Shown here: one piece after another, positions 1-8,228 of the stretch
Layout: each line of letters opens with the position of its first letter
Position numbering within the stretch: the stretch's first letter is position 1
Assembly: GCA_000403255.2 (NCBI GenBank)
Contig: KE159594.1
Location: 124,001 to 188,000, forward strand
Length of the DNA: 64,000 nt
Direction: 5' to 3'
DNA from: Lachnospiraceae bacterium 3-1
GTDB taxonomy: Bacteria > Bacillota > Clostridia > Lachnospirales > Lachnospiraceae
The notes under the pieces: model-generated
Seen by the model: only the letters and a program-made list of their open reading frames with translations
What the model was told of the DNA's origin: nothing
Databases searched by the model: none
Program-made: the position numbers and the translations under genes

Positions 1-126
1 GACGCTCACAAACCACAGCATGTGGCTTATGAATTCTTCCGGGTCCCTGAAATTTTAAAAACCGCTGGCTTCAAATATTATACCGTATTTCACCAACGAA
101 AACCGGTATTTCACAAATTGGATTAG
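1..126 (+). CDS. PHP-family phosphatase (histidinol-phosphatase-like), C-terminal fragment
   Basis: The window opens inside a plus-strand gene. Codons starting at base 1 read 41 residues and stop at TAG 124-126. The fragment begins DAHKPQHVAYEF and ends near YYTVFHQRKP. This resembles the C-terminus of PHP-domain histidinol phosphatases (HisK/HisJ), where a metal-binding D-A-H is followed by a helix and a final strand carrying a YYTxFxxRKP-like ending. Those enzymes remove phosphate from histidinol phosphate in histidine synthesis. Only the tail is visible, so another PHP phosphoesterase is possible. The last base of the stop codon is also the first G of a dispersed repeat, and the gene converges on the beta-propeller gene. 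Confidence 0.5.
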   Translation, partial: DAHKPQHVAYEFFRVPEILKTAGFKYYTVFHQRKPVFHKLD

Positions 127-160
127 GGGCTGTCGCACTAATATAGTTACTTGTTCAAAA
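126..160 (+). repeat. Half copy of the GGGGCTGTCGCACTAA palindromic repeat
   Basis: The stretch starts GGGGCTGTCGCACTAA and continues ATAT, one variable base, then GTTACTTGTTCAAAAGG. It matches, in reverse complement, the right half of the complete palindromic element at 59745-59828. A third partial copy (the other half) lies near 37194. Only one terminal repeat is present here. It overlaps the stop codon of the upstream gene and leads straight into a terminator hairpin. Confidence 0.75.
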
Positions 161-195
161 GGTCTTGCCGCTTATGCGGCAAAGACCTTTTGAAC
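153..195. terminator. Hairpin terminator between convergent genes
   Basis: GTTCAAAAGGTCTTGCCGC (153-171), loop TTAT, and the matching arm 176-195 form a stem of about 19 bp with one bulged base. It sits between the convergent phosphatase (plus) and beta-propeller (minus) genes and could stop transcription from both sides. The T-runs on either side are only moderate. Confidence 0.7.
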
Positions 196-207
196 TAATC
201 TTATCTT

Positions 208-2484
208 TTACGGAACTAATTCTTCCATCTTACTTCCATCCTTCAAGCTATACGCTTCTATTCTCCCATTTGCATACAACAGATAAAAGCAATCTCCGAT
301 ATAGGTTCCTCGCACCGTTCTAGCAAAAATATCACTACAATCAATCTCCATTACTGTTTTAAAGCTTCCATCTTCAAATGTAAACAACAAATAACTATAT
401 TTGTAGTCCTCTTCGTGATACCCTTCTGCATAAAATCCAAATAAATTTTTATCCGTGTCAATCAAAACAGCTTTGTAATTATATAACGCGTCTGCATAAT
501 CGTATTCAGACAAGTGCAGCTTGGATTGCTCCTTCACATCTGAGGGGTTAGAAATATCAAACATGGAAAGCTTGATTCCATCCGCAGCGCCTGTATTTTC
601 ATCGGCTTCCATCCCAATTCCAAGAAGAAGATTTTTGGAATAAAAATGCAGATACTCAGAAAAACCGCTGATTTTCAATTCCCCTAAAATTTTCGGTTTT
701 CTAGGATTCGACAAATCCACCGAAAACAACGGATCTGTTTGTCGGAATGTAACAAAATATCCAGCGTTCCCCATAAATCTTGCAGAATAAACCAATTCAT
801 CCTTTGCTAAATTTTCAATTTTTCCTACAACTTTTAATTTCTTATCCAGCACATACAAGCTATTATAGGTTTCAAATTCCACACTGTCTGTTCCCAGCGC
901 TTCACCTGTGATATCATCTTTCACCTCTGTTACATTTTGCTCTTCCACTGTGGTTACCATACGCAGATATCCTTTATATTCATTCATTGCCATGTCATCT
1001 CGCAGAGTTCCTTTTACTGTGCCCTCTGCTTCTTTTTTCATCTTTCCATCCTGATAGGAAAAACAGTATATGCTGGTATTGTCACTCTTTTTCCCCTCTG
1101 TTCCCACATCTGCATACCTGCTGTCTGCAATGTAAATATGATTGGGGCTCACGTAAAACCGATCTGCTGCCGTCACAATAGCTGTAGTATCTATAAATTT
1201 GTCTGGCTGTTCCATGTCAATGGATGCCATAACAAGATACGCCGCTGTATCTGTATCGTCGGGCAGATAAATCTTGTCTGGGGATAATATTTCCCCATCG
1301 AATTCCGGTAGATATGCCTGGTAATCTTTTTCCAACCTGGGCTTGTAGGCATTGCAAATATTAAAGAAATACAAATATCCATCTGAAATTCTAGAATCCT
1401 GATAATTTCCTTTCACTGTAAATGTATGATATTCCTTCGGATTGGTACGGTCTTTGATATCGTATATATGGATTTTACTATATGCCATTTCCCGATAACC
1501 AGATTCCTGATCGGCCAAGAAAACATCTTCCACAAAGTTTTTGACTGCATTTAGGGGATTCCCACTTTCTGTCTCCCTTTCCACATCATTTAACCAACCA
1601 GATTCTATGACTACCATTTTATCATTCCACAGGTAAATATTATTGATTTCATTATCAAAATCACCGATTTTTGCAACCTCCTTCAATCCGTCCTTGGTAT
1701 CCACAATCTGTACTGCATATTTTGAGTTCCGTTCTTGGCGAATCACTTGATAGAGATAGCGGCCATCATTTTTTATAATATCTGCTTCTTCTACATCTTC
1801 TTCCTGCTGATTTGTCTTTCCATAATCTCCTGAGCCTTCCTGTGCTCCGCTTCCTTCAGACATTTCTGTTTCCGGAACAGCGGCGTCTGCCATCTCTTCT
1901 TTGGAGTTGTCTACGCTGAAACTTGCCCCTGCATCTGCTCCTGATTCTTCCGCCCGTTCCTCCTTATGAGCCTGAATTCCCTCCTGCTTTCTCCAAATTT
2001 CTGAAAATACCTGATACAATTCCTGATAAGCGCTGCCTTCTGCTTCTTCATCTTCTGGCTCCTGATTCAACGAACGTTCTTCTGTCTTCGCTACATAATC
2101 GATTTCTTCCAGCTTATTCATTTCTCCCTCCCAGTCTATGGAACGCCCTACTGCAAACAATACAAATGCCAAACAAGCTGCAACTGCTATGGTTGAAACC
2201 CACCAACTACGATAACTTCTTTTTTTCGTTTCTTTTTCCTTTTTTTCGTTTCTTTTCATGTCTCCTGTCCCCCTCTCTTCCTCTTCATGGCCTTCTATTT
2301 CCTTTTCTCCTGATTCCCTTTTCACTTCTTTTGCTGTTTTCTTTTTTATCTCATTCTTTAACCATACTTCCATCTGCTGAGGTCTAAGGTTTTCCGGTAT
2401 TGGTTCTGACCCAGCAGCTTTCCGTAAATATTCTACCACCGCTTCCTCTGTCCATTGCTCTTTCTTTTCATTTTTTTCCATCAT
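208..2484 (-). CDS. Membrane-anchored beta-propeller domain protein, partner of the ECF sigma factor
   Basis: The 758-residue protein has a charged cytoplasmic N-terminus (1-92), one transmembrane segment at about 94-112 (WWVSTIAVAACLAFVLFAVG), an acidic linker, and a large outside domain. From about residue 230 the phrase EEADIIKNDGRYLYQV matches the start of the secreted C-terminal beta-propeller family (Pfam PF09826 type). The gene is coupled to the sigma gene: stop and start overlap in TAATG, and the ribosome binding site GGAGGTG lies in the sigma gene's last codons. Single-pass proteins coupled to ECF sigma genes are usually anti-sigma factors, so a signal-sensing anti-sigma role is inferred. 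The N-terminus shows no zinc-finger HxxxCxxC motif, so the contact mode is unknown. Confidence 0.8.
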   Translation of the reverse strand: MMEKNEKKEQWTEEAVVEYLRKAAGSEPIPENLRPQQMEVWLKNEIKKKTAKEVKRESGEKEIEGHEEEERGTGDMKRNEKKEKETKKRSYRSWWVSTIAVAACLAFVLFAVGRSIDWEGEMNKLEEIDYVAKTEERSLNQEPEDEEAEGSAYQELYQVFSEIWRKQEGIQAHKEERAEESGADAGASFSVDNSKEEMADAAVPETEMSEGSGAQEGSGDYGKTNQQEEDVEEADIIKNDGRYLYQVIRQERNSKYAVQIVDTKDGLKEVAKIGDFDNEINNIYLWNDKMVVIESGWLNDVERETESGNPLNAVKNFVEDVFLADQESGYREMAYSKIHIYDIKDRTNPKEYHTFTVKGNYQDSRISDGYLYFFNICNAYKPRLEKDYQAYLPEFDGEILSPDKIYLPDDTDTAAYLVMASIDMEQPDKFIDTTAIVTAADRFYVSPNHIYIADSRYADVGTEGKKSDNTSIYCFSYQDGKMKKEAEGTVKGTLRDDMAMNEYKGYLRMVTTVEEQNVTEVKDDITGEALGTDSVEFETYNSLYVLDKKLKVVGKIENLAKDELVYSARFMGNAGYFVTFRQTDPLFSVDLSNPRKPKILGELKISGFSEYLHFYSKNLLLGIGMEADENTGAADGIKLSMFDISNPSDVKEQSKLHLSEYDYADALYNYKAVLIDTDKNLFGFYAEGYHEEDYKYSYLLFTFEDGSFKTVMEIDCSDIFARTVRGTYIGDCFYLLYANGRIEAYSLKDGSKMEELVP

Positions 2485-2960
2485 TACACCTCCAGTTTCT
2501 TTCTCATTTTTTGAAGGGCTCTCCGGTATTTAGAACGAATGGTACTATGGTTCTTGTCTAAAATCCCTGCAATTTCCTCACTGGTATATCCGCCTAACAC
2601 AGACAATGCCACAATCAGCCGTTCCTCCTCTTCCAATTCTCCAAAAACCTGTTTCACCGCAGACGCCATGGCAAAATCTGTCTCCTTCGACAAAGCTTTC
2701 TCCTGAGTTGGAGAAATATCCTCAATATTCTCTGCACTGGAAAACCAAGTTTTCATCCTCTTTCTGCATCGGTTTACTAATATCTGCATCATCCATGCGC
2801 CAAACTTTTCCTGATCTTTGAGCTGATAGAATTTTTCATAGGCAGCTAACACTGCATCCTGCACTGCGTCCTCAGCTTCCTGTTGGTTCTGTAAGTAAAA
2901 CCAGGCAGTCCGATACATCTGCGGATAAACTTTTTCATAATTCCGCATAAACTCTTCCAT
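2484..2960 (-). CDS. ECF-type RNA polymerase sigma factor
   Basis: This sigma-70 family protein of 158 residues is short and has only regions 2 and 4. Region 2 contains DAVQDAVLAAYEKFYQL and the WMMQILVNRCR helix. Region 4 contains EEERLIVALSVLGGYTSEEIAGILDKNHSTIRSKYRRAL, a helix-turn-helix for the -35 element. The start was placed at ATG 2960, seven bases after GGAGGGAGG. A longer frame upstream adds 17 residues that match nothing in the family. It is the first gene of a two-gene unit with the beta-propeller protein. The upstream 230 bases contain a repeat hairpin and the sequence TGCAACATTT, which resembles an ECF -35 box, so autoregulation is possible but unproven. Confidence 0.88.
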   Translation of the reverse strand: MEEFMRNYEKVYPQMYRTAWFYLQNQQEAEDAVQDAVLAAYEKFYQLKDQEKFGAWMMQILVNRCRKRMKTWFSSAENIEDISPTQEKALSKETDFAMASAVKQVFGELEEEERLIVALSVLGGYTSEEIAGILDKNHSTIRSKYRRALQKMRKKLEV

Positions 2961-3075
2961 ATGGGCCTCCCTCCTTAAGCGAAACGGATATCCAAATCTA
3001 TGTATACACAATATTTTTTCACTCTTATTTCTTATGAGTATTTTTTCCTTCCAAATGTTGCAGACAACTTTAAAA

Positions 3076-3143
3076 TATTTTATTCTATTGAAAAGATACT
3101 TTCACGCATTAGCATGGCAAAGTCTTTCCGATAGAATAAAATA
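3076..3143. repeat. Dispersed hairpin repeat, family 2, copy 1
   Basis: TATTTTATTCTAT (3076-3088) pairs with ATAGAATAAAATA (3131-3143), and AGA/TCT extends the stem. The loop carries TTTCACGCATTAGCATGG. About 50 bases match the copy at 52300-52367 with only a few substitutions, including the shared core GATACTTTCACGC. The element lies upstream of the sigma gene and downstream of the ABC exporter terminator. Confidence 0.8.
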
Positions 3144-3150
3144 AATAATG

Positions 3151-3188
3151 TTGCAGCTCATCCTAAAACTAAAATATGAGCTGCAACA
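3151..3188 (-). terminator. Rho-independent terminator of the ABC exporter operon
   Basis: GTTGCAGCTCAT (3151-3162) and ATGAGCTGCAAC (3177-3188) form a perfect 12-bp stem eight bases past the stop of the exporter gene. Read on the minus strand it is followed by an AT-rich tract (ATTATTTATTTTATT). Confidence 0.8.
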
Positions 3189-3195
3189 CTTTTCT

Positions 3196-5082
3196 TTACT
3201 CTGCTGCAATACCAAGTCCTGGTGTTTTTCCAGTATAAAGTTGATAATATCTTCCTTGTTGAGCAATCAAATCATCATGCGTTCCCCGTTCAATGACTCT
3301 CCCCCGTTCTAATACCATAATACAATCGCTGTTTTTTACCGTGGAAAGTCTATGGGCAATCACAAAAGTAGTTCTGCCTTTCATCAGCTTATCCATGCCA
3401 TCCTGCACCAACCGCTCTGTTCTGGTATCAATAGAACTGGTGGCTTCATCCAAAATCAAAACTGGCGGATCTGCCACTGCTGCTCTTGCAATCGCCAAAA
3501 GCTGCCGTTGTCCCTGACTCAAATTTGCTCCATCTCCAGTCAGCATGGTATGATAGCCTTCTGGCAACCTGCGGATAAATTGATCTGCATTGGCAAGCTT
3601 TGCTGCTGCAATCACTTCCTCGTCTGTAGCATCCAGCTTCCCATACCGGATATTTTCCATAACTGTACTTGTAAACAAATGGGTATCCTGTAGTACAATG
3701 CCCAGAGAACGGCGCAAATCTGCCTTTTTAATCTTATTTACATTGATTCCGTCATAACGGATCTTCCCATCCTGAATATCATAAAACCGATTAATTAAAT
3801 TGGTGATGGTGGTTTTTCCTGCCCCGGTGGAGCCAACAAATGCAATCTTCTGGCCTGCGTTTGCAAACATTTTTACATTGTGCAATACGATTTTTTCTGG
3901 TTGGTATCCAAAATCCACATCATCAAATACTACATCCCCAGTCAATTCAATATAATCCGTCGTTCCCTCTGCCTGATGGAAATGCTTCCAGGCCCACAAT
4001 CCGGTCCGCTCTTTAGATTCCACCAATGTACCATTTTCTTTTTTTGCATTGACTAAAGTTACATATCCCTGATCTGCTTCTGGTTTTTCGTCCAGAAGCG
4101 CAAAGATACGTCCTGCACCTGCCAAAGCCATTACCACACTGTTCAACTGCTGACTCACCTGATTAATTGGCATATTCAGGCTCCGGTTAAAGGTCAAAAA
4201 GCTGGCAAGGCTGCCCAAGGTAAATCCTCCAATGCTGTTTAAAGCAAACACTCCGCCTACCATGGCGCAAACCACGTAATTCAAATTTCCAAGCTGTAAA
4301 TTCACCGGGCCCAGCATGTTTGCAAATTTATTGGCATTATTCGCGCTTGCAAACAATTCTTCATTCAATTCCTGAAACTGCTTTTTGCTCTCCTCTTCAT
4401 GGCAAAATACCTTTACCACCTTCTGGCCTTCCATCATCTCTTCAATATATCCATTCACTTTTCCCAAATCCTTCTGCTGGGCAATAAAGTATTTTCCACT
4501 CCTGCCTGCAAATGTTTTGGTAGCATAAAGCATCACTGCCACCATCAGAAGAGTTACAAACGTCAAAGGAACACTCAGAATCAACATGCTGACAAAAACA
4601 CTTACAAGCATAATGACACTGGAGAAAAGCTGGGGCAGACTCTGGCTGATCATCTGACGCAAAGTGTCGATATCATTGGTATAAACGGACATAATATCCC
4701 CATGGGAATGGGTATCAAAATATTGAATGGGCAGGCTTTCCATGTGCGTAAACATATCATCTCTGAGATTACGCAGCGTTCCTTGGGTCACCTTTACCAT
4801 AATCCGGTTATATGACCAGGTAGAAACCGTTCCAATTCCATAGATAATTCCTACTTGGCAAATCGCTGCTGCCAAAGGCCCGAAATCTGGATTTTCACTG
4901 CCAATCATAGGAATAATATATACATCGATCAATGTCTGCATAAACATTGTTCCCTGCACATTTGCAAGCACTCCTACCAAAATTCCTACAACGACAAAGA
5001 ATATATGAAATTTATAATTGACAAAAAGATATTTCATTAACCTTGCAAACAATCCCATTTCTTTGTTCCTTGTTTTTGCCAT
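3196..5082 (-). CDS. ABC exporter half-transporter (permease plus ATPase), catalytically canonical subunit
   Basis: The 628-residue half-transporter has about six membrane helices (residues 20-330) and a C-terminal nucleotide-binding domain. Walker A is GSTGAGKTT, the signature is LSQGQRQ, and Walker B is VLILDEATSS with the catalytic glutamate present. A hydrophilic stretch of about 40 residues (near 335-385, with KKENGTLVESKERTG and WAWKHFHQAEG) sits between the two domains, longer than in most members. It overlaps the neighbouring half-transporter by one base (TAATG), so the two are made together. The pair resembles heterodimeric multidrug exporters of the BmrCD / TM287-288 class. The substrate cannot be read from sequence. 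Confidence 0.88.
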   Translation of the reverse strand: MAKTRNKEMGLFARLMKYLFVNYKFHIFFVVVGILVGVLANVQGTMFMQTLIDVYIIPMIGSENPDFGPLAAAICQVGIIYGIGTVSTWSYNRIMVKVTQGTLRNLRDDMFTHMESLPIQYFDTHSHGDIMSVYTNDIDTLRQMISQSLPQLFSSVIMLVSVFVSMLILSVPLTFVTLLMVAVMLYATKTFAGRSGKYFIAQQKDLGKVNGYIEEMMEGQKVVKVFCHEEESKKQFQELNEELFASANNANKFANMLGPVNLQLGNLNYVVCAMVGGVFALNSIGGFTLGSLASFLTFNRSLNMPINQVSQQLNSVVMALAGAGRIFALLDEKPEADQGYVTLVNAKKENGTLVESKERTGLWAWKHFHQAEGTTDYIELTGDVVFDDVDFGYQPEKIVLHNVKMFANAGQKIAFVGSTGAGKTTITNLINRFYDIQDGKIRYDGINVNKIKKADLRRSLGIVLQDTHLFTSTVMENIRYGKLDATDEEVIAAAKLANADQFIRRLPEGYHTMLTGDGANLSQGQRQLLAIARAAVADPPVLILDEATSSIDTRTERLVQDGMDKLMKGRTTFVIAHRLSTVKNSDCIMVLERGRVIERGTHDDLIAQQGRYYQLYTGKTPGLGIAAE

Positions 5083-6833
5083 TACCTGTCACCTCCCTGT
5101 TGATCAAAATCTCCGCCCCCTCCGGTTTGGGATTCATAAACATCACGATAAATCTCACTGTTTTCCAACAACTCTTCATGGGTGCCAAAATCTGCTACCC
5201 TTCCATTGTCCATAACAATAATCCGGTCTGCATTTTGCACACTGGAAACACGTTGTGCAATAATCAGTTTGGTGGTATCTGGTATCTCAGTTGCAAATGC
5301 CTGCCGGATTTTGCTATCTGTAGCTGTATCTACAGCGCTGGTAGAATCATCCAAAATTAAAATTTTAGGTTTTTTCAACAACGCCCTTGCAATACAAAGA
5401 CGCTGCTTTTGCCCGCCAGACACATTACTCCCTCCCTGTTCTATGTAAGTATCATACTGGTCTGGAAACTGTTCAATAAATTCATGGGCACAGGCCATTT
5501 TACATACCCGGATACAATCCTCCTTGGTGGCATTTTTATCTCCCCACCGAAGGTTATCCAAAATTGTACCAGAAAACAACACATTTTTCTGAAGCACCAC
5601 CGCTACCTGATTGCGCAGCTCCTCCATATCATACTCTTTCACATCGATACCGCCTACCGACACACTTCCAGCTGTCACATCATACAAGCGGCTGATTAAG
5701 CTTACCAGACTAGACTTAGCGCTTCCGGTTCCACCGATAATTCCAACGGTCTCACCAGCATGAATTTCCAGATTAATGTCCTTTAGCACAGGTTCTTCAC
5801 TGTCCTTACTATACGCAAAATCCACATGCTTAAACACAATGCTTCCATCTGGCACTTCAAATACAGGATGCTCAGGATTAGACAAACTGCTTGTTTCGTT
5901 GAGAACCTCTGCAATACGCTCTGCACTGGCCATACTCATGGTTACCATAACAAAAATCATGGACAGCATCATAAGGTTCATCAATATATTCATACAGTAG
6001 GTCATAAGACTCATAAGCTGCCCTGTAGTCAAAGCATCTGTAATAATCATCTTAGCCCCCAGCCAGCTTATGGCCAGAATGCATCCGTAGGCTGCCACCT
6101 GCATAAAAGGCGCATTCCAGGTCAGAATATTTTCTGCCTTGGTAAACATGTCGCAAATATTTTTGCTGGCCTTCGTAAACTTATTATTTTCATAATCCTC
6201 CCGGACGTAGGCTTTTACTACGCGGATTGCTGATACATTTTCCTGTACGCTGGCATTCAACTCATCATACCTTGGGAAAATTTCTTTGAAATATGTAGTC
6301 GCTTTTCTCATAATCAAAAACAGGCAAAACCCTAACGCAATCACTGCAATCAGATAAATACTTGCCAGCCTTGCATTGATTAAAAATGCCATGGTCATAG
6401 CAGTAACCATACTAATAGGCGCACGCACACACATACGCAATATCATCTGGTAAGCATTCTGAATATTGGTCACATCTGTAGTCAGACGGGTTACAAGACC
6501 TGCCGTTGAAAATTTATCAATATTAGCAAAAGAAAAGCTTTGAATGTTGTCAAACATAGCAATTCTCAGATTTTTGGCAAGACCTGTAGATGCGCTGGCT
6601 CCGTATTTTGCTCCAAGCATACCTGCCAGCAGTCCAAACAGGGCCATCAAGATCATGACTGCTCCCGTTTTATAAATATAATTCATATCTCCCTTTTCCA
6701 CTCCATTGTCTATAACTGCTGCCATCAGAAGTGGAATTATCATCTCCATAATGACCTCCAGTATCATGCAGATTGGCGTAATCAAAGAATCTTTCTTAAA
6801 TTCCTTTACCTGCCCTAAAATTGCTTTTACCAT
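5082..6833 (-). CDS. ABC exporter half-transporter, degenerate-site subunit
   Basis: The 583-residue half-transporter has membrane helices over about residues 15-300 and a nucleotide-binding domain after about 330. Walker A reads GGTGSAKSS, the signature VSGGQKQR, and Walker B ILILDDSTSAVD. Aspartate replaces the usual catalytic glutamate after Walker B. In heterodimeric exporters this marks the subunit whose composite ATP site is non-hydrolytic. Its partner, encoded next with one base of overlap, has the canonical glutamate, so the pair should carry one working and one structural ATP site. It lies 35 bases downstream of the MarR regulator and is probably transcribed from the same operator-controlled promoter. 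Confidence 0.88.
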   Translation of the reverse strand: MVKAILGQVKEFKKDSLITPICMILEVIMEMIIPLLMAAVIDNGVEKGDMNYIYKTGAVMILMALFGLLAGMLGAKYGASASTGLAKNLRIAMFDNIQSFSFANIDKFSTAGLVTRLTTDVTNIQNAYQMILRMCVRAPISMVTAMTMAFLINARLASIYLIAVIALGFCLFLIMRKATTYFKEIFPRYDELNASVQENVSAIRVVKAYVREDYENNKFTKASKNICDMFTKAENILTWNAPFMQVAAYGCILAISWLGAKMIITDALTTGQLMSLMTYCMNILMNLMMLSMIFVMVTMSMASAERIAEVLNETSSLSNPEHPVFEVPDGSIVFKHVDFAYSKDSEEPVLKDINLEIHAGETVGIIGGTGSAKSSLVSLISRLYDVTAGSVSVGGIDVKEYDMEELRNQVAVVLQKNVLFSGTILDNLRWGDKNATKEDCIRVCKMACAHEFIEQFPDQYDTYIEQGGSNVSGGQKQRLCIARALLKKPKILILDDSTSAVDTATDSKIRQAFATEIPDTTKLIIAQRVSSVQNADRIIVMDNGRVADFGTHEELLENSEIYRDVYESQTGGGGDFDQQGGDR

Positions 6834-6868
6834 TCCTGTCCCTCCTTAAATTTATGATAGATTCATTT

Positions 6869-7363
6869 CTATTCTTCCGGTTTCATCGCCAAATCATTAG
6901 ATTGTGAAATACTATTGGCAATATCCTCTTCCAGATTCTGTTTCAATTTTTCTGCTACTGTAAGGAAAACTTTGAATTCTTCTGGCGTAATGTTTCGTCT
7001 GCACCGTTCCTCCAAGATATCCATGTCACCCATATGCCGCTCATGGATTCTTCTGCCCCTCTCTGTCAATGCCAGCTTTTTCAAACGCCCATCCTTCTCC
7101 ACCGATTCCCTGAAAATATATCCCTTTTTCTCCATCAATTTTACAATGCTGGTAACCGTAGACTTTGCTATGGAAAATTCTACTTCAATATCCTTTTGGA
7201 AAATATCCTTGTTATCATTCTCAAACAAAAACCCCAAAATCCAACCATGCATAACGGTTACTTCATCTACGCCTCTTTGTCTAGTCTCGTATGCAAACAT
7301 ATTTCGGAAAAACAAGTTATCCAATGTTTTAATCAGAAAGCCCAACATATCCTTTCTTTTCAT
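6869..7363 (-). CDS. MarR-family transcriptional regulator
   Basis: The 164-residue winged-helix regulator has the MarR core: helix-turn-helix FQKDIEVEFSIAKSTVTSIV, then the wing KGYIFRESVEKDGRLKKLALTERG with the conserved D-x-R. The start was placed at ATG 7363, nine bases after GGGAGGGA. A longer frame to 7432 would run through the promoter side and has no ribosome site. The gene leads the exporter operon. A perfect 14-base palindrome, GTTTTATATAAAAC, directly downstream of its -10 box is a natural autorepression site. The likely role is a repressor relieved by a compound that the exporter removes. Confidence 0.88.
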   Translation of the reverse strand: MKRKDMLGFLIKTLDNLFFRNMFAYETRQRGVDEVTVMHGWILGFLFENDNKDIFQKDIEVEFSIAKSTVTSIVKLMEKKGYIFRESVEKDGRLKKLALTERGRRIHERHMGDMDILEERCRRNITPEEFKVFLTVAEKLKQNLEEDIANSISQSNDLAMKPEE

Positions 7364-7449
7364 CTCATGATGTCCCTCCCCGTATCTCTTACTCAAAATT
7401 CGAATGACCGTAATGGGATACCCAGAAATCATAAAACAAATTATTAATT

Positions 7450-7492
7450 GTTTTATATAAAACTATTATATGCAGATATTTTTTATTGTCAA
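7450..7492 (-). promoter_or_regulatory. MarR operon promoter with overlapping palindromic operator
   Basis: On the minus strand, TTGACA (7492-7487), a 16-base spacer and TATAAT (7470-7465) form a near-consensus sigma-A promoter. The perfect palindrome GTTTTATATAAAAC (7450-7463) begins one base after the -10 and covers the expected transcription start, a typical position for a repressor site. Confidence 0.8.
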
Positions 7493-7533
7493 GAAGCATC
7501 TTTAAAAGACTCTATATTTCAGATATGAAAGAG

Positions 7534-7674
7534 CTGAACTGTTACATCATCGACATTCTAAATGAATAGCTTGCCGACTTCGATAAAATTGTAGAAAAGG
7601 AAATTATCTTTCATAAGTAAAAAGGACATGGCGAACTCTCTGCCGCTATTCATATTAAGAACTCAGAAAGGATT
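7534..7674 (+). pseudogene. Degenerate coding-like stretch, unidentified
   Basis: Reading from ATG 7534 gives MKELNCYIIDILNE, a stop, LADFDKIVEKEIIFHK, a stop, then KGHGELSAAIHIKNSERIL, continuing in frame towards the LytTR gene. Two in-frame stops break an otherwise protein-like text. I do not recognise the family. It could be the remains of a gene lost at the island border, or chance. Confidence 0.3.
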
Positions 7675-7717
7675 TTGACCAGTTGTGTTTTGAAATCAAC
7701 CAACTATGGCAAATCCA

Positions 7718-7746
7718 TTGAAACTATTATCTGCCTTGCTTATAAT
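7718..7746 (+). promoter_or_regulatory. Promoter of the LytTR-DUF3021 unit
   Basis: TTGAAA (7718-7723), a 17-base spacer and TATAAT (7741-7746). Transcription would start near 7753, about 27 bases before ATG 7780. This supports the shorter start for the LytTR gene, because a longer frame beginning at 7675 would start upstream of the promoter. Confidence 0.7.
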
Positions 7747-7779
7747 GACATTGTAAAGAAAAAGAAAGAGGTGATTATC

Positions 7780-8210
7780 ATGCAGGTCGAAATTAAAATT
7801 GACAGTTCATATATTGACCCCAAAGTAATCATTCTGACTGCTTCAATGACAGAAGATGTGAGTAACATTGTAAAAAAACTTTCACAAAATGCCTCGCAAA
7901 TAATTTCTGGGTATAAAGATGAAAAAATTGAAATATTGGAACAGACAGATTTGATTCGTATTTATGCAAATTCTGGAAAAGTTTTTGCAGTTACTAACAA
8001 AGGGGAATATATTCTTCGACTTAGGTTATATGAGATAGAAAATCGATTACCCTCGAATCAATTCATTCGTATATCAAATTCGGAAATTATTAACTTAAAA
8101 AAGTCAATAATTTTGACTTGAGTTTTACAGGTACAATTTGCGTTAAATTATCAAATGGAATAACAACATATGTATCCAGACGCTATGTTCCAAAACTAAA
8201 AAAATATTAG
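7780..8210 (+). pseudogene. LytTR-family DNA-binding regulator, frameshifted
   Basis: From ATG 7780 (after AGAGGTGA) the frame reads MQVEIKIDSSYIDPKVIIL and on into a LytTR domain (RLRLYEIENRLPSNQFIRIS, then NLKK), stopping at 8119-8121. Moving one frame at the A-run 8097-8102 restores the rest of the domain: FDLSFTGTICVKLSNG, ITTYVSRRYVPKLKK, ending at TAG 8208-8210. One missing A explains the break. LytTR regulators of this size paired with DUF3021 membrane proteins form LytTR regulatory systems (HdrRM/BrsRM type), where the membrane partner inhibits the regulator. The regulator here should lack its last DNA-contacting strands unless slippage or a sequencing error is involved. Confidence 0.8.
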
Positions 8211-8228
8211 GAATATGAGGTGAATGTT

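Noticed and set aside
937-1287. Plus-strand open frames inside the beta-propeller gene
   Set aside because: They are antisense shadows with Cys/His/Phe-rich text and no ribosome sites.
7675-7780. Longer start for the LytTR gene (open frame from ATG 7675)
   Set aside because: The promoter TTGAAA-17-TATAAT (7718-7746) lies inside this extension, and a good ribosome site precedes ATG 7780, so the shorter start is preferred.
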